Shown one piece after another: positions 9,640-47,794 of a stretch of 64,000 nucleotides of DNA. The notes under the pieces are model-generated. The model did no database searches. It was given only the letters and a program-made list of their open reading frames with translations, and was not told the origin of the DNA. How positions within the stretch are numbered: position 1 is the stretch's first letter; every line of letters starts with the position of its first letter. Position numbers and translations under genes: made by a program. Source of the DNA: Plazaster borealis (taxonomy: Eukaryota; Echinodermata; Asteroidea; Forcipulatida; Labidiasteridae); NCBI GenBank assembly GCA_021014325.1, contig CM037464.1, positions 3,565,127 to 3,629,126 of the forward strand, written 5' to 3'.

Positions 9640-11440
9640 TCCAACAGGACACACAACATAGACTTTTAAATGAAGCCAAACATCACACAACTAAACACTA
9701 ACACTGGAATTGCTGTTTTATTTTTATTTAGTTCTTTTTGTTTATGTATAATAAAAGTACAAAAATATCAAAGAATGCTGAGTATACAATAACTTAGTAA
9801 AAGATAAGGCACACCGTTGTGTGTTAATATACTTCGATAACCCTCGATTACTTGCACGGATGATTATCGTTGTGTGGTTTTTTTCTTTCCTTCGGCTGAA
9901 CCGATTGTGTACAAAACTCCCTAAGCCCTTAGTTTTATACCAGGGCCACCTAAGCTGTGCGCCTTCTGCTGCAAGATTTCTACTGTGCGGGTAAAATTAT
10001 CTTCCTCGACAGTCCCTTTGATTCATTTTAGCTTTATTTACATCATATAAGTATAATAATTGTAACAGGAAAACGATTAGAGATCGGTAGTACTATTTTA
10101 CAAGCATTTTTTTTCATAATCTGTTTTTATAGAAGTGCAAATATATACTGAGTTATAGACGGCAAGTTGTACAGTATGTTTGTGACTGTTCAATATACAA
10201 CATTCGTTTACTTCCTTTCAACAGTTTCCTAATTAGTGAGTAAAATGCAGCTTGACTATTACCTAAGTACTTTATTTTTACAAGAATTTGGGATAGTTAT
10301 TAAACTCGGTAACAGATGGAATGTTAAATGCATACATTAATTGGAGTGAATGATTATTTTACAATGTCATCCAGTATTTTTCCCCCGAAGTTTTTCAAGC
10401 CAAGCTGTGATTGGTCAATGCATCATGTGGAGCTTAATGTACCTGCCATTACATCACGCGCGCGTTTACGTCACGCGCGCGTTTGCGTGTAAATTTAACC
10501 CTCAAAAACAATTAATTGAAACGTTTACAGGCATTTGTTTTGCCATGAACTGATCAAACTGAGAAGACATTGAATCTAAAAAAAACAAAAAAAAAACGGG
10601 TAAAGACAAGTTCCCCAAATTTATGGTTTTTCTTACTTCAAAGACAAACTAGAGCTCAATGTATTTCCAATAGGCTCCTTGAGATCGTTAAAGCCAGTTT
10701 GCGTGAAGTGGGCGTGGCTTACAGTGGAATAATTTTTATGTGATACTCACAAACAGGATTGTGCCCATAAGGATGTACACAACATTTGTAAGATTGAAAA
10801 GTACAAATGTTCACAGACGGTCAATGTGGAAAACTTCCATTGGAATACTGTTGCTTGAAAAGCTATACATTTTGTGAAATGAATAAATCAACTAACGTTG
10901 ATGTCGCGAGTCCACAATCCAATGTTTGAAAACCGTGATAACATAAAATGGTGTTTTTAAACTATTTTCTTGATGACCGATTGAGCTTAAACTTTCACAG
11001 GTTGGTTATTTCATGTATATGTTGGGTCACACAAAGTGCGGATACTGGTCTTTAACAATTATTACCGCGTGTCTTAAAATTTCCTCAGACTTATCTCGGA
11101 GGGTTAACATTACTTGCTATTAATATTCTTATCAATTATGTAATTACAACCTTCAATATCAAACTTACAAAAACAACCGATTCAAGAATAAAGTACTTGA
11201 ACGAATCTTACTCTATCATAATGTACAATCGAGATCAATATTTTTCACATAGTTTTAATAAAAAAAATTAAGCTATAGAAAAATACTTAGAGCATGGCTT
11301 TTGATAAAATAGTTACCGTTACAAAGAAGCAGCCGATATTTAACGGGAATAACAAACTTGTATTGCATATCATTATTTATATTTACATAGCCCACTACAT
11401 TACAACAAGTGTTTAATTAGCCCTCCTACTTTCTGACCAA
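9640..11440. other. Intergenic, no gene seen
   Basis: AT-rich. Noted only a tandem CACGCGCGCGTTTACGT pair at about 10453-10490 (alternating CG, possible Z-DNA) and a fragment of the M1 MITE body at about 10975-11070. No exon could be supported on either strand. Confidence 0.6.
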
Positions 11441-11444
11441 GACC

Positions 11445-11600
11445 CAATTTCATACAGTTGCTTAAGTAGAAAATATTGCTTAACAATTGTCTGCTAAGCA
11501 AACATTTGCGGGATACCAGTCACAGATTGTAGCCTACATGTGTGATAGTACTTTTGGCTGGTAACCTTAGTTTGGTAAACATAATTGTGTTGTGCTACTT
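11445..11600. mobile_element. MITE family M2, diverged copy
   Basis: Starts with CCCAATTTCATACAGTTGCT; the body has GATACCAGTCAC and GGCTGGTAACC, as in the complete copies at 47588-47781 and 28149-28395. Confidence 0.65.
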
Positions 11601-11603
11601 TTT

Positions 11604-11796
11604 GCCCAATTTCATAAAGCTGCTTAAGCACAAAAAGGAGCTAAGAAAAAAAAACATTTCTGCTTCACAGAATAAGGTTTACCAGCTCAAATACCATCTC
11701 ACATGTAATCTCTGTGACTGGTATCACGCTTATTTTTGCTGAGCAGAAATCTGTGAGGCACTATTTTCTGCATAAGCAGCTTTATGAAGTTGGGCC
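11604..11796. mobile_element. MITE family M2
   Basis: CCCAATTTCATAAAGCTGCT at the left end is matched by its inverse AGCAGCTTTATGAAGTTGGG at the right end. Immediately follows another copy. Confidence 0.8.
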
Positions 11797-11829
11797 AAGT
11801 TAATATAGGTTTTCCCGCCCAATTTCAAC

Positions 11830-12150
11830 AAAAATCCATTCATTTTAACACCCGGCTCATTCAATTTCATTTGAAAATGAATGCTCTCAACAGTCAAAAG
11901 GAGTAATTCAATTTCACCAATTTACATTCACTGGCCAAATAAGATCATTCAATTTCATTAGGCCGCAAAATTCATTCAATTTCGTAAAAGCCAGCAGCAA
12001 GGGCTGGTAACCATTCAATTTCATCAATAGGTAGTAGGAATTCAATTTAAGATTGGTCAAAGTGTAGTCTTGAAATAGAATGAGTGAAACGAATCTGTTT
12101 GAAAAAAACGAAATCAGTTGTGCACGAAAACGAAATTGAATGCATTTATA
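11830..12150. repeat. Cluster of ATTCAATTTCAT motifs
   Basis: The 12-mer ATTCAATTTCAT or a one-base variant occurs at least six times between 11835 and 12050 at irregular spacing of about 15-60 bp, and its complement appears to the right (GAAATTGAATG near 12130). Spacers are not similar to one another. Confidence 0.6.
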
Positions 12151-12296
12151 GCTTGTATGAATGCATCTACACAGTAAACACTTGTACATTTCAACTGTTT
12201 AGTTCTATGCACAGCTGCACCACCATACACAACCCGTGCAGACCACAGTTTCACAATGGGTGGTCAACTCGCTGGAAAATGTTACCAATAGTAGGA

Positions 12297-12495
12297 GGAC
12301 GACTTGGGTGTGATCCCTGTCTACAGGGCAGGTTAGGGTTGTATGGCTTCCGACTGGCACCCCAAACAAAGATATTGACAAAATAGGGAGACCACCAACA
12401 TAGGGCTAGATAGCTCAGTTGGTAGAGCGCTGGCACGTTAATCCAGAGGTCGTTGGTTCAAATCCCGCTCTAGTAAATTTTTCTTTGTTCAGCTA
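12297..12495 (+). repeat. tRNA-derived SINE (family S2)
   Basis: Contains TAGCTCAGTTGGTAGAGCG (A box) and GGTTCAAATCCC (B box), with an anticodon-like GTT. Two more copies (20163-20340, 32795-32960) share the sequence before the tRNA part (GACAAAATAGGGAGACC) and the tail TTTTTCTTTGTT. The anticodon and acceptor stems do not pair fully, so this is a SINE rather than a functional tRNA. Confidence 0.7.
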
Positions 12496-12499
12496 CAAA

Positions 12500-14450
12500 C
12501 CATTGTAGGAGGGTTAATTAATTTTTTAATTACTTAATAGCAATAGTACAGCAATTGTTATCAATGTAATCTAGAAGAAAACAAAATTACTACAAAATCT
12601 GAATTATGATAACAATTATCAATTTGCATTTTTCATCTCAAGGGGGGGAAAAAACAAACATAAAACCTCCTTCGGGGCTCAAAATAAAAATTAAACTAAG
12701 AAATCATATTTCTGCAAACTGTTTTCACCGTGAGACAAAATGTTTAAAAACTAAAACATCGCAGGAAAAAAAAAAAAAATCAGATGGTGGGAAAAACAAA
12801 AAAACAAATGCAAATTCTTTTTAAGAGATGGTCCAACACTGTTAACGCCCTCATTACTAAACTGTCACAGAAGGAGTAACAAAACTCAAATAAATGTCCA
12901 AACTAGTTTAAGAAGCAATCAAGAAGTATTCCCTTGTCAAAAAGGTCTCAACTCTTGGATAAATAATGAGAGATATGCCAAAACTTTACAAAGTTACTTG
13001 CAATTCAAAACATTGCCTTTTAGAACAGCAAGCTATCGAAAAAATGTGCAGGGTTTGTGATGACATTAAGGGGTGACTTTTACAATTATGTCTGATGATT
13101 GGAACTTTTAAAAATGAATTATACTCTTTGAAATGAAATTGGAACTAGACAGAGCATTATTTGGATTCAACAAACGAATTCCCAACTCAGGCCATTTCCA
13201 AAATGGCGGATGCGGCTACGGCTGCGGCTGTTGCTAAGGGTGTTGGTATGGACATCCTATACTTAACCGATCAAGCCACAGCCACAGCCTTAGCCACAGC
13301 CTTAGCCACTGATTCGGACACGGCAAGAAGACAGTTTATTTGCAAGACGAAAATTTAGCAGAGAGCCAGTCACAAGCATTGACGTTAAATGGCATTTTTG
13401 GCCAGTAACCCATTAATGCTAAGCAAGGTTTGTATGTGCTTAGCATCGAGTTGAACACATGAATCAAAACATCAGTTGCGGGCCAAGGAATTGAACTTAA
13501 CCTCGGCCATATTACATGATGCCGCTTACCGCGAAAATCTGCGCTTTGGGCTAGGGTGCCCTTTAAGCGCAACGACCTTTGGGTTGTACGCACAGACTTC
13601 CCTGGTAAACAGTGCCATGAAACTGGTCCCAGCTTATGACAAGTTGATTAATCTTTCAAAAGGCATCCAACAGGGATCTGTTGTCGAAGACACATCTTTT
13701 TGACGACAGGTTTTTTCTAAACTTTTATACTTCCCTGGACTACTCCTGGTCAAGATGTTTTTATTGTACAAAGATTTTTTAAAAATAACAAAATATATAA
13801 CAAGTTGAAGCGTTCAGAGTGGTTGGTGATCCACAAGTTTTTATGTAACAGTGGATGTAATTACTTCAACACGTGTTGATTTGAACGTGTGTGGATCATG
13901 GCAAGTTTGAAAGGAATCCATAAAACTTAAAAGAGTGTAACAGCATTCGATTAGAATCTAAACGGAGCATACCCTGCATAGTTAGTTGATTACGTCAACA
14001 CGATCCAGTTGTGGAGATCCACAAAATGGAGACACCATAGCCAGTTATCACCTCTGCTCTCACAAGGGTGGAACAACAACGTTCGCGTTACGAATTTTAA
14101 TGAAAATTGCCAGCCTGAAAGGAAAACTATTGAGAAAATGTCGGCACATGTGACAATCCTTCTAGAATAATAATCTGGTAAATGCACAATGAGGTGATGT
14201 TTTAACCAGAACTGTTTCAACCAAGCCTTCAAAAGGCATATCTTTTCTTTTATCTTTTAAAGTTAGCATTGAGCCGGTCAAACCTTGTTTCAGGTGATTA
14301 ATATGGTACTTTCCCTTTAGGCAAAAGTCATTTAACAACATCTTCTGTAAAGCAAAAATGACCTAACCGGTGCCACAGGCACCACAGTCTCCCCCCGTCC
14401 CCCCTTCTCCAACACCCTACCCGACAAAAGAAAAAAAGCCTCCTCATATG
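12500..14450. other. Intergenic region 3' of the kinase gene, no gene seen
   Basis: AT-rich, with an alanine-rich GC stretch at 13200-13310 made of GCGGCTACGGCTGC and AGCCACAGCCTTAGCC repeats, and partial M2/M3 MITE sequence at 13370-13570. This contains the 3' UTR of the kinase gene; I could not place its poly(A) site. Confidence 0.55.
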
Positions 14451-14456
14451 CAAACT

Positions 14457-40859
<26,403 letters not shown>

Positions 40860-41520
40860 GTTGAAAGTTGAGGATCACTTTGGGAAGACTAACTGTCAAT
40901 TATAGTCAGAGAAAAATAACCTGTTAGCGTTTAGACAGAGTAGTGGGAAAAACCCGCTACGGCTTCACAATACAATTCCTGTAGTTTCAGCTTCTAATCT
41001 GCCATGCATGTGCGATTATTCCATGTTAATAGTTCACAAACACGTCTCCAGTTTAATCAATGTGCTCCAAAACACAGTTTAGTCAACTCTGACGCATCTA
41101 CAGCTACAGTTATTTTCTTCTATCGAGCCCAAAAACCCATTTCTCACGAAGAAATTCCACATTGATCAAACTGAAAGTGGGCAGAAAGACCGAATTACAT
41201 ATGTTGTAACTTCCCGATGGTGTGCTTCAGCAACATGATCCGAGTTGTAAACTTCACACAGAGCAGAACCAATTAATATTATTCTAGTGCAGAACCAGGA
41301 TGTCAGAGCTAAAAAATGGCCGCTTCCTTCCTGTGCCCGGTATTCTACTTTATGACGACACAATCTCAGCCACTACATTGTGTGTGTGTAGCTGGTGACA
41401 TGTCACCATCAAAGGCTGGAAATCAAAAAAGCATATATGGTACATGTGCAAATAGGACCTCAGTAAGGCTGTAGAATGAGGGACAGGAAGGCAGCATACC
41501 TGTCCTTGCCGCGGGGCCCC
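40860..41520 (-). promoter_or_regulatory. Presumed 5' UTR/promoter region of the kinase gene
   Basis: Non-repetitive sequence immediately upstream of the start codon and before the 21-bp minisatellite. A possible acceptor (AATTGACAG) is at about 40888-40897. GGAAGCGGCCATTTTT (rc of ~41316-41331) resembles a YY1-type GCCAT element. No TATA box could be placed with confidence; the assignment rests on position. Confidence 0.35.
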
Positions 41521-41530
41521 AGGGTATTAC

Positions 41531-42075
41531 CCCTATGCCCTTAACCTTTGCCCTCATGCCCTTGACCTTTGCCCTCATGCCCTGGTCTTTGCCCTCATGC
41601 CCCTGGTCTTTGCCCTCATGCCCCTGGTCTTTGCCCTCATGCCCCTGGTCTTTGCCCTCATGCCCCTGGTCTTTGCCCTCATGCCCCTGGTCTTTGCCTT
41701 CATGCCCCTGGTCTTTGCCCTCATGCCCTGGTCTTTGCCCTCATGCCCCTGGTCTTTGCCCTTATGTCCATCTTTGCCCTCATGCCCCTGGTCTTTCCTA
41801 ATGACCCTGGTCTTTGCCCTCATGCCCTGGTCTTTTTCCTCATGCCCCTAGTCTTTGCCCCGTTGCAACTGGTCCTTGCCCTCATGCCCATGTCTTTGCC
41901 TTCATACCCCTTGTCTATGCCCTCATGCCCCTGGTTTTTGCCCACATGCCCTGGTCTTTGCCCTCATGCCCCTGGTCTTTGCCCTCATGCCCCGGTCTTT
42001 ACCCTCATGCCCCTAGTCTTTGCCCTCATGCCCCTGGTCTTTGCCCTCATGCCCCTGGTCTTTACCCTCATTACA
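41531..42075. repeat. 21-bp minisatellite, about 26 units
   Basis: Unit GCCCCTGGTCTTTGCCCTCAT with 20-bp variants lacking one C, which shift the frame. The first units read GACCTTTGCCCTCATGCC. Frames read PLVFALM or PWSLPSC repeats and have no support as genes. It begins about 670 bp upstream of the kinase start codon. Confidence 0.92.
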
Positions 42076-42099
42076 AAAGAGCCACAGAGCCTGGACTTC

Positions 42100-42800
42100 A
42101 TGCAGGCACAATTTGTACACAGCTCAGCAGAAGAAAACATTAGATCTGATATTACGGAGATTGCACTGTCTGATTTTAATCAACTTATGATGAAAGGGGG
42201 GGGGCATATATCAAAACTTGTTCAGCTGTTATTTTTATAACTTTTGAAGTTGTGTGGAAATTGTGACACAAAATGTAAAATTTCCCATATGACCAAAGTG
42301 TAATATCTTGCCTGCCAGGAAATGCACTGGAAGTTACAAAATCACTCTTTTTGTAAACAAAGGTTACATCAATACATAGTATCTCCACAGATAATAACCA
42401 GGATAAAGATTTGTAAGGATATTTCCTGATTTCATAATTGTTGTCCAAATATTTTCATTTGCCTTGAAAAACTTGAGGAAAGTTCAATGAGTAGAAAGTA
42501 CCCAATCCCTGTCCTTTGTGCTTTTAGATCAACGTCTATGCGTGGGGCAATGCATCCGAGCAACAGTAATTTAGTTTAGTTTACTTTTGTTGTCCATGAC
42601 CAGCAAAACTGTTCTTTTATTTGTTTGGCTTCTCTTTCCACTATCCAAAGCTAGCATACTACATCCATTCATATATAGGTTTCAGGTACTTAAAAACAAA
42701 ATTACAACCATTGGAAAAACTGCTAACGTGATCGTAGAAAACATGGCTAAGTGGTACCTTTTATTGTCATACAATGTTTCATACACAAGACTATAACTGG
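42100..42800. other. Intergenic, no gene seen
   Basis: Between two minisatellites. No exon, RNA gene or repeat could be supported. Confidence 0.55.
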
Positions 42801-42807
42801 TGACTGC

Positions 42808-43575
42808 TCTATGTTCCGACACTCCTATGTTCCGACAACCCTATGTTTTGACAACCCCATGTTCCGACAACCCTATGTTCTGATAACCCTATGTTCCGAC
42901 AACCCTATGTTCCGACAACCCTATGTTTCGACAACCCCATGTTCCGACAACCCTATGTTCTGATAACCCTATGTTCCGACACCCCTATGTTTCGACAACC
43001 CTATGTTTCGACAACCCCATGTTCCGACAACCCTATGTTCTGATAACCCTATGTTCCGACAACCCTATGTTCCGACAACCCTATGTTTCGACAACCCCAT
43101 GTTCCGACAACCCTATGTTCTGATAACCCTATGTTCCGACAACCCTATGTTCCAACAACCCTATGTTCCGACAACCCTATGTTTCGACAACCCCATGTTC
43201 CGACAACCCTATGTTCTGATAACCCTATGTTCCGACACCCCTATGTTTCGACAATCCCATGTTCCGACAACCCCATGTTCCGACAACCCCCCGACAACCC
43301 TATGTTCCGACAACCCTATGTTCCGACAACCCTATGTTCCGACAACCCTATGTTTCGACAACCCTATGTTCCGACAACCCTATGTTCCGACAACCCTATG
43401 TTCCGACAACCCTATGTTCCGACAACCCTATGTTCCGACAACCCTATGTTCCGACAACCCTATGTTCCGACAGCCCTATGTTCCGACAACCCTATGTTCC
43501 GACAGCCCTATGTTCCGACAACCCTACCTTGCGACAGCCCTATGTTCCGACACCCCTACACTGTATGTTCCGAAA
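42808..43575. repeat. 16-bp minisatellite with 80-bp higher-order period
   Basis: Unit CTATGTTCCGACAACC, about 48 copies. In the left two thirds a five-unit pattern recurs every 80 bp: CCATGTTCCGACAACC, CTATGTTCTGATAACC, two standard units, CTATGTTTCGACAACC. The right third is nearly homogeneous. Inverted units (GTCGGAACATAGGGG) reappear at 43815-43875. Confidence 0.92.
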
Positions 43576-43639
43576 AAAACCTCATGATGTACGCTACTGT
43601 TAGGCTAAGGCTTAGGTAGCGGCAAAGACATTTTCATTT

Positions 43640-43795
43640 GGGGGGCAAGCAAGGGCAAACAAAGACTTTTTATTGGGGGGGGCTACTTTTTAACCATTCA
43701 TTTGTGCATATAAAAATATTTGTATTATTATCTTGTTTGGGGGGTAAGAGGGGGGGGGGCAAGACTCCAGCCCACCTCTCTGGTTACACCACTGG
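43640..43795. repeat. Dispersed element with GGGGGCAAG motifs
   Basis: GGGGGGCAAGCAAGGGCAAA...CCACCTCTCTGGTTACACCA. The same layout is found at 45949-46128. Confidence 0.6.
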
Positions 43796-44309
43796 GGTAA
43801 GGGTTAGGATAAGGAATGTTGGAACATAGGGGAGTTTGAACATCTATAGGGGTGTCGGAACATAGGGGTGTAACCCTAAAAACTACACCAGTGCAAAACT
43901 ACCTGCTAATGTAAAGTTGTAAATGACCTTCAAAACATGATAGGGCCTGTACACACACAAACATACGTCATTGTACACTACATGATACAGCCTTTGAAGG
44001 TAGTTTGTTTTGTGACACTGAACTCCACTAGACCATGAATTCATGGGTGCCTGGTTTCACCGCAGAGAATGGTTTCAGAGTGTATGAATGTTTTGGCCCT
44101 TGAACAGCACCTGCTCATGCAACTAACCAGCCAGAGTTCCAATTGAAAGACGATTGTACCTTTTGAGTCTGCCATGGTAAAAAGGATCCACAAAATCACA
44201 ATACACAAAATCACAATACACAAACTACGTCATACATTGATTGCAAAGTTCTCATGTTGGATACAAACATACATGCTCTACGAGTTGTGCATAGGGATGA
44301 GGGGGGTCT

Positions 44310-44455
44310 GTGAACCGAGGTTCGAACCCCTCCCGAGACGGCAGCCTTTCATGTGGATTCTGGGTTTGCAGTCCCTACCTGACTGTGTAGGTTTTCTCCA
44401 GTGGGGGTTCCCCTCGGCTCCCATAACTGAGATTTCTTCAACATCATCTCTTCAC
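44310..44455 (+). mobile_element. S4 SINE, partial
   Basis: GTTCGAACCCCTCCCGAGAC, GTGGATTCTGGGTTTGCAGT, CCCTACCTGACTG, GGTTTTCTCC. It ends at the start of the 20-bp array. Confidence 0.65.
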
Positions 44456-44486
44456 AGGTGTATCTTCAGAACTACAAGATACAGTG

Positions 44487-45597
44487 CAGTGTGAGGGTTC
44501 CTTATTCCCACATAAGGGTTCCTTATTCCCACATAAGGGTTCCTTATTCCCACATAAGGGTTCCTTATTCCCACATAAGGGTTCCTTATTCCCACATAAG
44601 GGTTCCTTATTCCCACATAAGGGTTCCTTATTCCCACATAAGGGTTCCTTATTCCCACATAAGGGTTCCTTATTCCCACATAAGGGTTCCTTATTCCCAC
44701 ATAAGGGTTCCTTATTCCCACATAAGGGTTCCTTATTCCCACATAAGGGTTCCTTATTCCCACATAAGGGTTCCTTATTCCCACATAAGGGTTCCTTATT
44801 CCCACATAAGGGTTCCTTATTCCCACATAAGGGTTCCTTATTCCCACATAAGGGTTCCTTATTCCCACATAAGGGTTCCTTATTCCCACATAAGGGTTCC
44901 TTATTCCCACATAAGGGTTCTTTATTCCCACATAAGGGTTCCTTATTCCCACATAAGGGTTCCTTATTCCCACATAAGGGTTCCTTATTCCCACATAAGG
45001 GTTCCTTATTCCCACATAAGGGTTCCTTATTCCCACATAAGGGTTCCTTATTCCCACATAAGGGTTCATTATTCCCACATAAGGGTTCCTTATTCCCACA
45101 TAAGGGTTCATTATTCCCACATAAGGGTTCCTTATTCCCACATAAGGGTTCCTTATTCCCACATAAGGGTTCCTTATTCCCACATAAGGGTTCATTATTC
45201 CCACATAAGGGTTCCTTATTCCCACATAAGGGTTCCTTATTCCCACATAAGGGTTCATTATTCCCACATAAGGGTTCCTTATTCCCACATAAGGGTTCCT
45301 TATTCCCACATAAGGGTTCCTTATTCCCACATAAGGGTTCATTATTCCCACATAAGGGTTCCTTATTCCCACATAAGGGTTCATTATTCCCACATAAGGG
45401 TTCCTTATTCCCACATAAGGGTTCCTTATTCCCACATAAGGGTTAATTATTCCCACATAAGGGTTCCTTATTCCCACATAAGGGTTCCTTATTCCCACAT
45501 AAGGGTTCCTTACTCCCACATAAGGGTTCATTATTCCCACATAAGGGTTCATTATTCCCACATAAGGGTTCATTATTCCCACATAAGGGTTCCTTAG
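44487..45597. repeat. 20-bp minisatellite, about 55 units
   Basis: Unit GGTTCCTTATTCCCACATAA, almost invariant. The only common variant, GGTTCATTATTCCCACATAA, is confined to the right half (from about 45063). The period is not a multiple of three but no stop falls in three of the frames, so long artefactual ORFs (NPYVGIR, VPYSHIR, SLFPHKG) arise. Confidence 0.95.
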
Positions 45598-45948
45598 TCC
45601 TTAAGATGAAATTCCCGGCCCAAATCTCAGCTCTGCCTGTGTTAGTGTTAACGTCCCTGCGAGGGTTTTTTACTGGATGTTGTACTTTAGACTACTCTGC
45701 ACACATGTAGGCCTACTGTAAGATCAACATTAGTTAAGGCCATCCAAAATGTTTTGTTCTCAAAAATGTACACTACTATAGTCCACCACATTTTTAACAG
45801 ATCTTGTTCCTCAATATGTGCCTGGAATAGTTTTACTATATGACGCAACGTGTGTTACATTTTACATGTAGAGGTCTTGAACACATAAATAAAAACCCAC
45901 TGGACCACCGGCCTCAGCTCAGTAATTGTTCATATTGGGCAGTGGCAT

Positions 45949-46128
45949 AAACAGACATTTTTTTTGGGGGGGGCAAGCAGGGCAAAGACATAATTTAGAG
46001 AAGCTATATGTATCGAACCACTCATTTGAACCTTTTTTCAATCTCATTTAGGGGGCAAGAGGTGGGGAAGGGTTCTTGTAGGCCCCCCCCTCCCCCATCG
46101 CCCCACCTCTGGTTAAGCCACTGATAAT
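45949..46128. mobile_element. hAT-like MITE with CAGTGGCATAA ends
   Basis: CAGTGGCATAAACAGA at the left and CTCTGGTTAAGCCACTG at the right are inverted. Many hAT elements begin CAGTGGCGTA. Interior matches 43640-43795. Confidence 0.65.
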
Positions 46129-46737
46129 GATGTTGGGCCAGTAATCTGACAACTGAACAGGTCGAACAGCCTTGTGTTTTAAAGATTGAATAAACTACAG
46201 TACATGGTGTAGCTTTTAAGTTCAGCAAAAAAAATTAAAAAGAAAGAAAGAATTTTGACTGGTCTTGTAAAACTATTTCCTGTTCCAGTGTGGAATTGAG
46301 TGGTCTTGTGTTAGACTTCCTTGAAATTTAAGCCCTCTGTTCAGCGACACCTAAGAGGGAACCAGAGATGCTTATTCCACACTGTGAACATTTTACATTT
46401 TAGGTTGTGGGGCCTGATTTTTGTCAAAAGAAGTTTTTTAAATTTGATTTTTGGCTGAAAACAAAAAAACATGACAAACGACTTTTGCATTGTATGCCAG
46501 GAGCTATGTCAGGTCTAAGCAATAATTAATTTTTAGTTTTAAATTAAAAATTACCACTTATCAAATTTGGTCATTTAATAGCTTACACAGTGAACGAAAA
46601 CAATAGTGAAATCGAAAACGATAGATAATGCTGTTCAAAACAAAAACACAATTTTTGTGTGCATACAATACATAATGTAGTTCTAATGACATGAGATAGT
46701 GTCAGGTCCCAACAATAATTAATGTTTAGTTTTCTAC

Positions 46738-47198
46738 ACTGCTCACAAAAAAGTTAGGAAACTTTTTGTTATCAAGTATATTTTTATTATTTATTACTCT
46801 CTTTGTATACGTTTTATATCAATGCAAAGCTGAAGTGTTCCTCTTTAAAATGATACCACATTTGCAATGATTACATGTTGCTGAATTCGGCTACATGAAT
46901 GACAATGAGGCAAAGTCACAAATCAAATGTGCCAAAATTACCGCATGTTTGAATTACAGTGTCAATTTGTTTGTTCACACACAGTAACACAAAATTGCTA
47001 ATTTGTCTCATTTGTCTGATTTGTGACTTTGTCTCATTCTCATTAATGTAGCCAAGTCCAGCAACATGTCATCATTGTTGGTATCATTTTAAAGAAGAAC
47101 ACTTCAGCTTTCTATTGATATGCAACATAATACAAGAAGGTAATAAATAATTACAATATACATGATTAAAAAAAGTTTCCTAACTTTTTGTGAGCAGT
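46738..47198. mobile_element. Tc1/mariner-like MITE with long inverted ends
   Basis: ACTGCTCACAAAAAAGTTAG at the left is matched by CTAACTTTTTGTGAGCAGT at the right; complementarity continues for about 200 bp (GAAGTGTTCCTCTTTAAAAT against ATTTTAAAGAAGAACACTTC, CATGTTGCTG against CAGCAACATG). TA-rich flanks. No transposase. Confidence 0.85.
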
Positions 47199-47587
47199 TT
47201 ATTTTAAAACCAGGCCAGGAATTTTATCTTTGAGAGGGTAAGGCCTTTTTAATTTTGCAACGGGCACTTCCAATAGAAAAATCTTAAGACACTTGGAAAT
47301 AGATTTTTTATTGTTGTTTACATAAAAGTATATAACAATAAAAAAATTGTTTGAGTGATTATTTGTCAGGACTTATATGTAAACAAAATATATAAAGTTG
47401 TTTGGGGGGGACTCCGCCCAACCCTTTTTGTGACGTCAATCAAGGCAGACTTCGCCGCGATTGAACAGCGACCCCCCTCGAAATTTACCTGCATTTACGT
47501 TTTACACGTGTGCAAGTAGTGAGCTTGTATTATTGGTTGGTTATCAAAAAAAGGGATTTTTTTGCATTTTTCCGGTAATGCCGACCT

Positions 47588-47781
47588 GGGCCCAATTTCA
47601 TAGAGCAGCTTAAGCACAAAAAGTACCTAAGCGTAACAAAATTACGCTTACCGGAATAAGGTTACCAGCCAAACTAACATGTCACAAGTACAATTTGTGA
47701 CAAGTATCCTGCTCATTTCTGCTTAGCAGAAAATTGTTAAGCAATATTTTCTGCTTACGCAGCTCTATGAAATTGGGCCCA
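47588..47781. mobile_element. MITE family M2, complete
   Basis: GGGCCCAATTTCATAGAGCA and CTCTATGAAATTGGGCCC at the ends; the best-preserved copy in the window. Adjoins the THAP relic. Confidence 0.9.
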
Positions 47782-47794
47782 GGTGTTTTGCTGC

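Noticed and set aside
12404..12475. tRNA gene with A and B boxes and a GTT anticodon-like loop
   Set aside because: Stems pair poorly and two more copies share the same non-tRNA flanks and tail, so it is a SINE.
13161..13358. Alanine/threonine-rich ORF
   Set aside because: Made of GGCTGC- and AGCCACAGCC-type repeats; no splice context or recognisable domain.
44452..45597. ORFs of 320-379 codons with NPYVGIR or VPYSHIR repeats
   Set aside because: Artefacts of the 20-bp minisatellite; three frames open at once.
42808..45597. Possible CRISPR array
   Set aside because: Units are contiguous with no unique spacers, no cas genes, and the genome is eukaryotic.
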